Shown in pieces: positions 8,391 through 15,513 of a stretch of 55,779 nucleotides of DNA. The notes under the pieces were generated by a model, which saw only the letters and a list, made by a program, of their open reading frames with translations, was not told the DNA's origin and did no database searches. The stretch comes from Muribaculum sp. (lineage in GTDB: Bacteria; Bacillota; Clostridia; Lachnospirales; Lachnospiraceae), in contig JAMPGV010000008.1 in NCBI GenBank assembly GCA_023663735.1, positions 1 to 55,779 on the forward strand, given 5' to 3'. Position numbers and translations under genes: made by a program. Positions within the stretch are counted from its first letter, which is position 1, and every line of letters starts with the position of its first letter.

Positions 8391-10544
8391 TTATGCGTAG
8401 ATTTCTATTAACTGTCCGTTGTCAGCGCCGGATATGCCTGCTGCCAAAACGCCGCATTTTAATCTGGTTTCATAAGCGTCCAGCCATTTCTGCATATTTT
8501 CCTTATCCGGTTTGCTGTCATTGACGCCATGCCATTGTATGATGTGGTTATCCCTGCCGATTTCTACCGTGATGTACGGATTTTCGGGATCTTTTGTGTG
8601 CCGCAGCAGAAGGATGTATGTTTTTCCGTCGTTATGCTTTTGAAGATATCTGTCACCGCCGACACAGTGATGCAGCAGCCGTCCCTCTATTACGATTTCC
8701 TTTGCCGATTTGGCCGGCCTGATCGTAAACTCCGCATCTTCAAAAAAATAATGCTTCCGGAGTTTCCTGTAGTGTTCTTTAATCAGAGGGAATCTCTCTT
8801 CCACTTCCGCAGCCCGCTTTTCTGTTTCCGACTTGATCGTTTCCATCACCATTTTGTTGTGCGCAAGGCCTAAATCCCTCGGATACTGGCATATGGTGTT
8901 ATTAAGCTCATAGCCGGCCTGCTGCCGCATCTCCAGATAATCGGTATAGGTCTGCGCTGTCTTCTGCAGCCGTGCCTGCGCATCGCTGCATCTGGCGCCA
9001 AAACAGCACCCCGCATACTTTTCCACCCGGTTCAGTAACTGTTGGATGCTCATGTATTGCAGCGGCAATTCCAGATCCAGCCCGGGCGTCCAAATTTCCG
9101 CCAAATGCTCCGTCTGCTCCTCTGTCCATATTTGTTCCAGCTGTTTTTCTTTCTGTAATACTTTGAGATATTTATAGCCGCCGCGCCGTTTTATCAGGAA
9201 CTTCACCTTTTCTTTGCGGATTCCCAGAAATTCGTCTACCCGGTTTGCATGTCGGTCTTTTATGATCGTGTCTTCGTATCTGTCCAGCATCCGCACGGTT
9301 TCAATCAGATTCATTTTTACCAGCATTTCGATCTGGGGCAGCCTCACGTAGATTCTCATATAATCAAAGACATTGATATCCTCCCTGACGGCATTCCGAT
9401 ACTCACGCAGTCCGCAGTATTGCAGGATCGTCCCGCGCATATTTGCAAATGTATCCGGCATGATTTTTCCTGCTTGGATATTGATCGGACACCAGCTGAT
9501 ATTGCAGTCGTCCCAGAAATCTTTGCCGCTGTAATTATTGTGTTTGTGATAATCAATCTGCACCTTCTTTCCCTCTTCAAAATAAGCTCTTGCCAGTTCA
9601 ATGCCTGACAGTTCCTCTCTGGAGCTGTACATCTCCGGTCCTTTTTCGCCGCTGATCATCTGCAGTTCATATCTTTTTTCTACCGCAATGTATCTGATGA
9701 CCATGCCTGAGGTTTTGTATTTCTGTCCGAGGAACACACAGCCCTTTTTGATATGGCTTGCTTTCATCCGCCCCTGCGGTTTATAGACGCCTCTTTCCCC
9801 GCACATGGAGCAGGCGCCGATCCGGTCCGCCACAGGCTCCTGTATCAGCGGCATGAACTGGCTTGCGTAGGTAATACCCGCTTTCCATCTCCGCTCCGCC
9901 ACGCCCCCGCAAGAACTGCACGCTATATGGACCCTGCTTCCATGCCTTTTGTAATACAGGTAGTGTTCGTGGTGGAAGATAGCTCCGTCGGCATATTGCA
10001 GGATATCAGCTTCCGGCAGTTCCGGCGTGGCTTCCCCTCGTTCCTTCAGCGCTTGATCTCTTCTCTCCTGTCTTCTGCTCCGCTTTTTCTCTGCCTCTGT
10101 CTTTTTAATACCTTGCTGCTGCCAGTAAATATAGCTCCACCATTCTTCGCCGTCCCAAATTCTGATGTCCCCGCTGATCTCTTTTATTCGTTGCCAGTCC
10201 TGCGGGGATGAGAGGATGTTTTCTTTCTTCAGGCACTCTTTAGTTTTATAATACCGTTCGTCCGGTTCGTGCCAGAGAAATCCGCATTCTGATTTGTTTT
10301 CAACGGTTTTCTTGGTCCATTTTCTCTCTTCCGGGAAGTAGCTCCCAAAATCATTCTTTGCCAGCACGATCCGTACCTGAGGTACTCTGGTGTGGTTCCT
10401 GCTGTTCTTATAAATCTCCAGCAAAAAAAGCCTTTCGTCCGCCACGTTCCTGAATGCCGTCACCCCTATGTATTTCGCGCCCTTTTTCCTGCTGGTTTTC
10501 GGAAGGGTCAGATAAGGGATCTTTTCAATGGATTTCTTTTTCAT
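8391..10544 (-). CDS. PcfJ-like protein
   Basis: A 717-residue protein whose C-terminal third has the PcfJ-like pattern (RLLHHCVGGDRYLQKH, YILLLRHTKDPENPYITVEI, HGVNDSKP). It also has Cys pairs (CSSCGG, CSMCGERG) suggesting a zinc ribbon around residues 185-235. PcfJ-like proteins accompany PcfK-like ones in Firmicute plasmids and phages; their biochemical role is unclear. The frame is open upstream to 10877 but that part is only a shadow of the preceding gene. The real ATG at 10544 overlaps the PcfK-like stop codon (ATGA), giving a coupled pair. Confidence 0.75.
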   Translation of the reverse strand: MKKKSIEKIPYLTLPKTSRKKGAKYIGVTAFRNVADERLFLLEIYKNSRNHTRVPQVRIVLAKNDFGSYFPEERKWTKKTVENKSECGFLWHEPDERYYKTKECLKKENILSSPQDWQRIKEISGDIRIWDGEEWWSYIYWQQQGIKKTEAEKKRSRRQERRDQALKERGEATPELPEADILQYADGAIFHHEHYLYYKRHGSRVHIACSSCGGVAERRWKAGITYASQFMPLIQEPVADRIGACSMCGERGVYKPQGRMKASHIKKGCVFLGQKYKTSGMVIRYIAVEKRYELQMISGEKGPEMYSSREELSGIELARAYFEEGKKVQIDYHKHNNYSGKDFWDDCNISWCPINIQAGKIMPDTFANMRGTILQYCGLREYRNAVREDINVFDYMRIYVRLPQIEMLVKMNLIETVRMLDRYEDTIIKDRHANRVDEFLGIRKEKVKFLIKRRGGYKYLKVLQKEKQLEQIWTEEQTEHLAEIWTPGLDLELPLQYMSIQQLLNRVEKYAGCCFGARCSDAQARLQKTAQTYTDYLEMRQQAGYELNNTICQYPRDLGLAHNKMVMETIKSETEKRAAEVEERFPLIKEHYRKLRKHYFFEDAEFTIRPAKSAKEIVIEGRLLHHCVGGDRYLQKHNDGKTYILLLRHTKDPENPYITVEIGRDNHIIQWHGVNDSKPDKENMQKWLDAYETRLKCGVLAAGISGADNGQLIEIYA

Positions 10545-11041
10545 CTTCTGCCGTTCCCCTTTCCCAAATAGTAGTCCGTGATGATCTGTTTTGCTCTGGC
10601 CATCCCCGGAATCCCCAAAGTGCATCTTGCCCCCTTGACGCCTGCTGCCTGCCTGATCTTGGCAGGTACATCGTGCTGGTTTTGGAAAGACCATTTCAGC
10701 AGCTCTGCGATGCATCCCACAAGACTTTTCCCTTTTTTCCTGACAGCTTGGGCCATCTCCGGTTTTTCGAAGCACTGTGTCTTGATGTATGAGACCCAGT
10801 CTTCCAGTATCTCTGTACAGTCTGTTTCCCGGCTCTCCACTTCGATTTTGCCAATGGCTGCGCTCATCTCGTCGCACAGGCAGAACAGGCCGCCGTCCAT
10901 GTATGCCTCCAATACATCCATGTCGATCCCGTTTTCTTCTGCCAGCACTTTTAGGCTGTCGAAGTCTTTTTCTTTTCTGAGGCTGGCCGCCGTTTCGTTG
11001 ATTTCACCCGCGTTGTCAAATTCTCCAAATCGTTCAAACAT
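10541..11041 (-). CDS. PcfK-like / AcrIIA9-family protein (candidate Cas9 inhibitor)
   Basis: A 166-residue protein beginning MFERFGEFDNAGEINETA, with a conserved core around LCDEMSAAIGKIEVE and a conserved end KGKSLVGCIAELLKWSF...KGARCTLGIPGMARAKQII. I recognise this as the Clostridial branch of the PcfK-like family (PF14058), the family containing the type II-A anti-CRISPR AcrIIA9. Family membership is well supported by pattern; inhibition of Cas9 by this member is an inference only, because PcfK homologues also serve on plasmids without a proven anti-CRISPR role. GGAAAGGAG precedes the ATG. Coupled to the PcfJ-like gene. Confidence 0.7.
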   Translation of the reverse strand: MFERFGEFDNAGEINETAASLRKEKDFDSLKVLAEENGIDMDVLEAYMDGGLFCLCDEMSAAIGKIEVESRETDCTEILEDWVSYIKTQCFEKPEMAQAVRKKGKSLVGCIAELLKWSFQNQHDVPAKIRQAAGVKGARCTLGIPGMARAKQIITDYYLGKGNGRR

Positions 11042-11121
11042 GTCCTCTCCTTTCCGGCTGCATGGTGCAGCCTGTCAAATCCCGCTTTACCCTTGCACTG
11101 TCAGGGTGCGGCGGAATTTTG

Positions 11122-11628
11122 TCACTCTTTGATTTCTGTAAAAATACCCCTGAGTGTCCGTTCCGTCCCAAACTTCCAGCGCATCCATTGCAGATAATCG
11201 TGGTGGTCTTTCACGGCGGCCAGCTCATGGCCGTTTTCCTGCACTATATTTAGGATGTCGCTCCACAAAACGGAATCTTCCGCTTCTTTTCCCCGGCTTG
11301 TCTTCCATCCGTTCTGCTGCCAGTCCCACGGCCACCGCCGCGTGATTGCTGAGACAATGTATCCGCATTCTGTGTGGACGACGATGCTGACAGCGTAGTT
11401 CATGCGCTGGACTGCATCCCTCAATGCATAGAGTACCAGCCGGGATTCGGTGGCGTCGTCATAGGCAGCTATGGCCGGGACACTTTCATAGTCCTCTTCT
11501 TGCCATTGGGCCGTCTGGCTGGTTCCTGTCTTCCGGTATATCTTTGTTTTGATGACGTAGCAGGTTTTGCCGCCGCCTCTTCCCGCCGCCCGGATGCTTG
11601 TCCCGATATAGATGTCCACTGTCCGCAT
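11122..11628 (-). CDS. RNase H-like phage protein
   Basis: A 168-residue protein with an RNase H-like fold pattern: VDIYIGTSI at the start (first strand with Asp), a middle strand SRLVLYALRDAVQRM, then IVVHTECGYIVSAITRRWPWDWQQNGW and a Trp-rich region as in RNase HI. The usual acidic residues are partly present (D4, E108 region, D138 region), so activity is plausible but not certain. A strong GGAAGGAGG site precedes the ATG inside the end of the HUH gene, with which it overlaps 143 bp in another frame. Confidence 0.6.
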   Translation of the reverse strand: MRTVDIYIGTSIRAAGRGGGKTCYVIKTKIYRKTGTSQTAQWQEEDYESVPAIAAYDDATESRLVLYALRDAVQRMNYAVSIVVHTECGYIVSAITRRWPWDWQQNGWKTSRGKEAEDSVLWSDILNIVQENGHELAAVKDHHDYLQWMRWKFGTERTLRGIFTEIKE

Positions 11629-12373
11629 CTCTTTCCTCCTTCCCCAGCCGCCGCAGGGTATAGTGCTGGTAGGGCAGCCCGCTGTATTTGTTGACGCCGT
11701 TCATCAGGGATCCCTTTACCAGCTCCCAGCCCTTGGGCGGCTTTGGTTCTTCCCGCCATCTGCGGGCGGGGATCTTCTCCCGTTTTTCCACAGGCCTCCT
11801 CAGGTTGCGGGACGGTATGTAGCTGAGTTTTTCGATCGTTCCATCCTTCGTGATCCGGTCCGCGGTTTCCTTGATGATGTACTCGGCCAGCACTCCGTAT
11901 TCGCCGGATTCGTCCAGCGGAGAAAAATAGGGTCGTCCCCTGATCCAGAGCCTCCGGATGATGGCCGCCGTGCTTTCCCTGTCATTGTGGCAGTCATTGA
12001 CGATCATGTGCCAGTGGACGGCTCCACGCTGTCCCGTCTCACAGGTGATGATGTATTTCAGTTCCCATCCCTGTCTTTTGAACGCGTTACGAAGCTTGTC
12101 CCGGAATTTCCGGATGACGGCGGGGGCGTCTTCGGGATCCGGCCTCTCCCCGGGGCGGCAGGTCAGCGTCACGTGCCAGTCCCCCGCTTCGAAGTTCAGC
12201 TCGATCAGCCGCCGCAGTTTCCGGGTGCGCTGCCACAGGTTCTGCCGTGCCATCTCCTCCGGGGTCTTTTTCCGCCGTGCCTGTCTCGGCATACCCGGCG
12301 CTCCGTATCTGATGTCATAGTATTTTAAAATCTCCATCCTGTTCCGGATACTGCAGCTCACTTTGGTGTACAT
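11486..12373 (-). CDS. HUH-type replication initiator (Rep-like)
   Basis: A 295-residue protein with the three motifs of rolling-circle initiators in order: WHVTLTCRPG (motif 1, about 66-75), AVHWHMIVN (H120-x-H122, metal-binding HUH motif), and EYIIKE (Tyr165 with Lys168, the nicking tyrosine). This is the layout of the G2P/REP_ORF2-type replication proteins. In a terminase-encoding phage it may start replication or act as a nickase. The last 47 residues run over the start of the RNase H-like gene and look unlike a designed tail, so the stop may have shifted by mutation. GAGAGAGG precedes the ATG. Confidence 0.7.
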   Translation of the reverse strand: MYTKVSCSIRNRMEILKYYDIRYGAPGMPRQARRKKTPEEMARQNLWQRTRKLRRLIELNFEAGDWHVTLTCRPGERPDPEDAPAVIRKFRDKLRNAFKRQGWELKYIITCETGQRGAVHWHMIVNDCHNDRESTAAIIRRLWIRGRPYFSPLDESGEYGVLAEYIIKETADRITKDGTIEKLSYIPSRNLRRPVEKREKIPARRWREEPKPPKGWELVKGSLMNGVNKYSGLPYQHYTLRRLGKEERDADSGHLYRDKHPGGGKRRRQNLLRHQNKDIPEDRNQPDGPMARRGL

Positions 12374-12509
12374 TTTTTTGTTCCTCTCTCTGGCCTATGT
12401 TTAATTCTCTGATTGTGGTAGAAAAGCCTTTTGAAATCCTGCTTTCCGGGTGGCGCCGGCGCGCCGCTTATTTGCATGACAGCCTCCGGTTGTGGTCTCC
12501 GCGGCTGAT

Positions 12510-12920
12510 CTATCCCCGGCGGGGGCGCACGTCAAGGATCTCGTCTACGGTATAGCCCTCTGGACAGCGTCTGGTGCAGATCCGGGTGACCAGATCGTTC
12601 TCATCGTGCAGGATGTTCGGCTTCCTCGGATGCAGGTGCAGCTCGTCCATGGTAAAGTGGCGTACCACGCATTCCCAAGAGGCCTTCTCCGCCCACTTGG
12701 CCGGAAAAATCCCTTCCTGCGCCTGTTCGTCCTCCCCGATGTAGGGCGCGTCCCCGAACAGCTCCGTCATCTCCGCTTGGCTGCATCCCACCGTCAGCGC
12801 CGCAGCGTGGGCGTCATGATAAATGTGCTTGGCCGCATCGTACTGGCCGTGGTTATAGTACCAGCGGAACCGTTCTCCCATATCCCGGAGCCGGTCCATG
12901 ATCTCGTCCGGATTAAGCAT
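12510..12920 (-). CDS. Hypothetical phage protein
   Basis: A 136-residue soluble protein with helical N-terminus (IMDRLRDMGERFRWYYNHGQYDAAKHIYHDA) and a C-terminal part containing CVVRHFTMDELHLHPRKPN. No family recognised. The ATG overlaps the stop region of the preceding small membrane gene, so they are coupled. The 136 bp that follow it (12374-12509) hold nothing I can identify. Confidence 0.55.
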   Translation of the reverse strand: MLNPDEIMDRLRDMGERFRWYYNHGQYDAAKHIYHDAHAAALTVGCSQAEMTELFGDAPYIGEDEQAQEGIFPAKWAEKASWECVVRHFTMDELHLHPRKPNILHDENDLVTRICTRRCPEGYTVDEILDVRPRRG

Positions 12921-13155
12921 CCTGTTCCTCCTTCCTGCCTTTCAGCCGTAGCAGCAGCTCCGTGATCTCCTGCACCCTCCCCCTGTATTTCCGCCATTTT
13001 TCCGCCATTTCCTCGCAAAAAAAGCAAAAAATAATAAGGGGTACGAAAATCCCTGCAAAAATGCCCGTCTGCTCCAAGGGCGACGTCTCCGCAAACCATG
13101 GTATGATCCTGATCGCAAGCGCCGCTCCCAGAGCCGATATGATGATGTTTTTCAC
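12913..13155 (-). CDS. Small phage membrane protein, GTG start
   Basis: An 80-residue protein starting GTG at 13155 with AAGGAGG and AAGGAG upstream; the start overlaps the previous stop (GTGA). Residues 2-22 and 31-48 are two hydrophobic stretches (IIISALGAALAIRII; TGIFAGIFVPLIIFCFF), followed by a basic cytoplasmic tail with coiled-coil character. It could be a holin-like or superinfection protein, but its position with regulatory genes rather than lysis genes makes that doubtful. The frame is open much further upstream, but that part is out of register with a better-supported gene. Confidence 0.6.
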   Translation of the reverse strand: MKNIIISALGAALAIRIIPWFAETSPLEQTGIFAGIFVPLIIFCFFCEEMAEKWRKYRGRVQEITELLLRLKGRKEEQDA

Positions 13156-13433
13156 TCCTTTTCCTCCTTCCTGTGCCGCCGGGACAGGACTTCCGCCACC
13201 TGCTCCGCCGCAAGGTGCATGTCCCACGCGATGGCCTCCGGCTGCCATCCGGCGCGCGCCAGCGCAAGGATTTTCGCCTCGTCGATGCCGTCCCGGATGT
13301 GGAACCCTTCTGCCCGGAGCGCCTTTTTGATGGTGAGTTCCGCGCATCCGGTCTCTGCCGCCAATTCCCTGACGCTCATTCCCGCCCGGTACAGGCCGGC
13401 GATCCGGCCTTTGTCCAGCTGTCTTTTCCTCAT
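13152..13433 (-). CDS. Double helix-turn-helix phage protein
   Basis: A 93-residue protein made of two HTH-like units: GRIAGLYRAGMSVRELAAET (about 9-28) with TIKKALRAEG, and AKILALARAGWQPEAIAWDM (about 53-72) with VAEVLSRR. The two halves resemble each other, so this is probably an internal duplication. Likely DNA-binding. AAAGGAG precedes the ATG; overlaps at both ends with neighbours by 4 bp. Confidence 0.6.
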   Translation of the reverse strand: MRKRQLDKGRIAGLYRAGMSVRELAAETGCAELTIKKALRAEGFHIRDGIDEAKILALARAGWQPEAIAWDMHLAAEQVAEVLSRRHRKEEKE

Positions 13434-13750
13434 GTCTGCTCCTTTCCGGGTGCGGCTTCCCCGCCGTCTGCCTCCTCTGCCGCCTTGGACACAGCGGCGT
13501 ATTCCGCAATGGCGGACGCAATCGCCCCCGCTGCCTTCTTGCTCTTTAACGCTCTGGCCAGCGCTTCCGTGTTCCAGAAGACGTCGTCAAAGCCTGCCAG
13601 ATCGCATCCGGTATTCCAGTTGGGGATCGCGCAAAAGCCCCCGTTCATGTAGCGGCCAAAGATCACGTCGTAGTGGTTGCCGTTGTAATCGACCCCGATG
13701 TGGTGCATGTCGCTCACGTCCTGATAAGATTTGTAGTTGTAGTTTTTCAT
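13430..13750 (-). CDS. DUF6618-like protein
   Basis: A 106-residue protein with the pattern YDVIFGRYMNGGFCAIPNWN, then GCDLAGFDDVFWNTEALARAL, which I recognise as the DUF6618 type found in Clostridial mobile elements. Function unknown. The C-terminus ends PGKEQT because the last codons are formed by the ribosome site of the next gene (AAAGGAGCA). Confidence 0.6.
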   Translation of the reverse strand: MKNYNYKSYQDVSDMHHIGVDYNGNHYDVIFGRYMNGGFCAIPNWNTGCDLAGFDDVFWNTEALARALKSKKAAGAIASAIAEYAAVSKAAEEADGGEAAPGKEQT

Positions 13751-13959
13751 TATGTTTGCTCCTTTCCGGGTGTGGGCTGTTCTCCGCCCGCCTCCCTCTC
13801 CCTCCGCTCCCTGCTCCGCCGCAGCTCTTCGGCTATCACGATCGCCGACACCCGGTCGATGATGGCGTCTACCTCTTCCTTTGACCGGTCCCGAAAGTAA
13901 TCGTCATGCACGATAATGCGGCAATGCCCGCCGTCTTGGTAATCCCTTACTATTGCCAT
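13750..13959 (-). CDS. Small hypothetical phage protein
   Basis: A 69-residue charged protein starting MAIVRDYQDGGHCRIIVHDD; the C-terminal half is a predicted charged helix. It also ends PGKEQT, the same junction as its neighbour. GGGGAGGTGG precedes the ATG. It is the first gene after direct-repeat copy A and probably is read from the promoter at 14339-14367. Confidence 0.5.
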   Translation of the reverse strand: MAIVRDYQDGGHCRIIVHDDYFRDRSKEEVDAIIDRVSAIVIAEELRRSRERREREAGGEQPTPGKEQT

Positions 13960-13985
13960 GCTTCCACCTCCCCGCCGTTCATTCT

Positions 13986-14283
13986 ATGTGATACTGGTTG
14001 TACTTGTTGCCTGCTATTCTTATACGCAATTTTTCCCATAGCTTCTTTTGATAAATGCTTTGCACGTCTCATCCGTCTTTCTATTCCTTGTTCTGTGGCC
14101 TGCTACACAATGTCCTGAATATGTCGGAGCGTACCCATTTCCACATTTGACATAATGCTGAATAAAATTGCTGCAGTATTCACAGTTTTTAGGCAGTCCC
14201 GCCCTGTTTCCGCAGATATTCTGTAATTCCTCCAGCTGGGATTTTAATGCAATGTTTTCCACTTCTAATTCCTTAACCTTGTC
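13986..14283. repeat. Direct repeat copy A (298 bp)
   Basis: Identical to 14790-15087 except for one base (14275 versus 15079), an offset of exactly 804 bp. It carries almost the whole cysteine-rich gene plus its 3' flank. The left boundary lies 26 bp before the next gene and the right boundary within the first codons of the gene, so the first few residues and the promoters differ between copies. Confidence 0.95.
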
Positions 14284-14295
14284 CGCTATCATCAT
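14020..14295 (-). CDS. Cysteine-rich coiled-coil phage protein, copy A
   Basis: A 91-residue protein. Residues 4-27 form a short coiled coil (DKVKELEVENIALKSQLEEL); the rest has Cys at 28, 38, 41, 51, 62, 78 and 90 with GHC...GHR, suggesting one or two zinc sites. No family name is known to me. It differs from copy B only in its first residues (MMIADK versus MLGDK). Preceded by a consensus promoter whose spacer is an operator dyad, so it should be strongly made when derepressed. Confidence 0.7.
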   Translation of the reverse strand: MMIADKVKELEVENIALKSQLEELQNICGNRAGLPKNCEYCSNFIQHYVKCGNGYAPTYSGHCVAGHRTRNRKTDETCKAFIKRSYGKNCV

Positions 14296-14308
14296 TCCAC
14301 CTCCATTT

Positions 14309-14367
14309 ACGCCATGTTATGGCGTATTATTAATTTTGATTATATGCCATAATATGGCATATGTCAA
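14309..14367 (-). promoter_or_regulatory. Consensus promoter with XRE-type operators for copy A
   Basis: Minus-strand -35 TTGACA (14362-14367) and -10 TATAAT (14339-14344), spacing 17. A perfect dyad with arms ATATGCCATA (14342-14351) and TATGGCATAT (14353-14362) fills the spacer. A second perfect dyad, ACGCCAT-GTT-ATGGCGT (14309-14325), lies just downstream. The shared half-site is GCCAT. The divergent XRE gene at 14387 is the natural binder, so both genes are probably controlled together. Confidence 0.85.
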
Positions 14368-14386
14368 CACTATTTGGAGGTGTCCC

Positions 14387-14662
14387 ATGTTCAATGACCG
14401 CTTACGCGCAACAAGAATCTCTCGTGGCTTTACTGCACAGGCATTGGCAGATAAACTTAATACCGGATTGAGAAATTATCAAAAATATGAGAGTGGTGAT
14501 GCGCGCCCAACTTTTGAGGGGCTGGTAGCCCTTGCTGATATATTAAATGTTCCTACTGATTTTCTTTTGGAACGGGATCTTTATCTGACATCTCTCGGAG
14601 TTTCCGTTGATGTATCCCTAGAATGTCCTCCAAGGCGTCCCAAACCTCAAAAGACCCCATAG
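14387..14662 (+). CDS. XRE-family repressor 1
   Basis: A 91-residue regulator with an HTH near the N-terminus (RGFTAQALADKLNTGLRNYQKYESGD, about 12-37) and ALADILNVPTDFLLERD. The start ATG at 14387 has TTGGAGG upstream; the longer open frame to the left is not coding. It faces the cysteine-rich gene A across the two GCCAT dyads. Its last 110 bp overlap, in the opposite direction, a second XRE gene that shares the GLR.YQK.E.GD motif. Confidence 0.85.
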   Translation: MFNDRLRATRISRGFTAQALADKLNTGLRNYQKYESGDARPTFEGLVALADILNVPTDFLLERDLYLTSLGVSVDVSLECPPRRPKPQKTP

Positions 14663-14774
14663 AATCACCTGCTTCAAGCTTTTGATAATGCCTAAGTCCT
14701 ATATCTAATCTGTCTGCCATCTGCTGCTGTGTCATGCCCGCCCTCTGGCGGGCTTCTTTTAAGTTTCTTCTCAT
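14553..14774 (-). CDS. XRE-family regulator 2, convergent with regulator 1
   Basis: A 73-residue HTH protein, RQRAGMTQQQMADRLDIGLRHYQKLEAGD (about 9-37), followed by LEDILGIHQRKLRE. The ATG at 14774 is the first supported start; upstream open frame is the shadow of gene B. It lies 49 bp downstream of cysteine-rich gene B and is probably co-transcribed with it from the promoter at 15123-15151. Its 3' end overlaps that of XRE 1 by 110 bp in antisense. Confidence 0.75.
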   Translation of the reverse strand: MRRNLKEARQRAGMTQQQMADRLDIGLRHYQKLEAGDSMGSFEVWDALEDILGIHQRKLREMSDKDPVPKENQ

Positions 14775-14789
14775 GCTATCTCTGCCTTG

Positions 14790-15087
14790 ATGTGATACTG
14801 GTTGTACTTGTTGCCTGCTATTCTTATACGCAATTTTTCCCATAGCTTCTTTTGATAAATGCTTTGCACGTCTCATCCGTCTTTCTATTCCTTGTTCTGT
14901 GGCCTGCTACACAATGTCCTGAATATGTCGGAGCGTACCCATTTCCACATTTGACATAATGCTGAATAAAATTGCTGCAGTATTCACAGTTTTTAGGCAG
15001 TCCCGCCCTGTTTCCGCAGATATTCTGTAATTCCTCCAGCTGGGATTTTAATGCAATGTTTTCCACTTCTAATTCCTTGACCTTGTC
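14790..15087. repeat. Direct repeat copy B (298 bp)
   Basis: Second copy of the 13986-14283 sequence with one base difference. The 506 bp between the copies contain only the control region and the two convergent XRE genes, so recombination between copies would delete exactly that switch. Confidence 0.95.
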
Positions 15088-15096
15088 TCCTAACAT
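14824..15096 (-). CDS. Cysteine-rich coiled-coil phage protein, copy B
   Basis: A 90-residue protein identical to copy A from its fifth residue on (DKVKELEVENIALK...), with the same Cys pattern. Its 5' end and promoter are different and are controlled by ribbon-helix-helix-type half-sites. AAAGGAGG precedes the ATG. Confidence 0.7.
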   Translation of the reverse strand: MLGDKVKELEVENIALKSQLEELQNICGNRAGLPKNCEYCSNFIQHYVKCGNGYAPTYSGHCVAGHRTRNRKTDETCKAFIKRSYGKNCV

Positions 15097-15177
15097 TTGT
15101 TCTACCTCCTTTTGTTAGCAATATACTAACATTTGTGAGTAGAATTGTCAATTTGTTTTTGATACAATGTGCTAACA
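15090..15177 (-). promoter_or_regulatory. Promoter and RHH-type half-sites for copy B
   Basis: Minus-strand -35 TTGACA (15146-15151), spacer 17, -10 TAGTAT (15123-15128). A dyad TGTTAG-7-CTAACA (15113-15131) covers the -10. Further CTAACA half-sites lie at 15090-15095 (over the start codon) and 15172-15177 (before the divergent gene). Spaced short half-sites fit a ribbon-helix-helix repressor, and the divergent gene encodes one. Confidence 0.8.
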
Positions 15178-15200
15178 ACAATAGCTAGGAGGTTATCATC

Positions 15201-15386
15201 ATGGCAGTATCAAAAATCCAAACGGGACTCCGCATTGACGAAACAACTTACGGTAAACTAAAAACCCTTTCTGAAACTGAAAACCGCTCCTTAAATAACT
15301 TAGTTGAATTTATAATCAAAAAGTATTTATCTGATTACGAAAAAGAAAGCGGCACTATTCCAATTGCTCCTTATCCAGAAAATTAA
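15201..15386 (+). CDS. Ribbon-helix-helix regulator 1 (Arc/MetJ type)
   Basis: A 61-residue protein. The N-terminal strand KIQTGLRI (5-12) is followed by two helices (DETTYGKLKTLSETEN; SLNNLVEFIIKKYL), the ribbon-helix-helix layout. TAGGAGG precedes the ATG. It diverges from cysteine-rich gene B across TGTTAG/CTAACA sites and converges with a second RHH gene carrying the same KIQTGLRI strand. Confidence 0.85.
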   Translation: MAVSKIQTGLRIDETTYGKLKTLSETENRSLNNLVEFIIKKYLSDYEKESGTIPIAPYPEN

Positions 15387-15513
15387 GACCAATATCCACC
15401 AAAATGAGTATAAGCTGATTAATTGACACACCCATTCTGTCAGCTTTCTCTTTTATTCTGTTGTACTGATTTCCCGGTATCCTTAATCCGGTCTGAATTT
15501 TATCATCTGCCAT
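15355..15513 (-). CDS. Ribbon-helix-helix regulator 2, convergent with regulator 1
   Basis: A 52-residue protein, MADDKIQTGLRIPGNQYNRI then KEKADRMGVSINQLILILVD. It has the same DNA-contacting strand KIQTGLRI as RHH 1 and similar helices, so the two may bind the same operators or form mixed dimers. It starts inside the end of the coiled-coil gene (11-bp overlap), and its 3' end overlaps RHH 1 by 32 bp in antisense. Confidence 0.75.
   Translation of the reverse strand: MADDKIQTGLRIPGNQYNRIKEKADRMGVSINQLILILVDIGLNFLDKEQLE

Noticed and set aside
10545-10877. N-terminal extension of the PcfJ-like protein
   Set aside because: Lies in the wrong frame over the PcfK-like gene; ATG at 10544 is coupled to its stop.
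12794-13521. Two longer minus frames over the double-HTH and small membrane genes
   Set aside because: They are out of register with better products that have tight 4-bp overlaps and good ribosome sites; only the last 80 codons of one frame are kept as the small membrane gene.
13986-15087. CRISPR-like repeat
   Set aside because: Only two copies, each nearly 300 bp and coding; no short spacer array.
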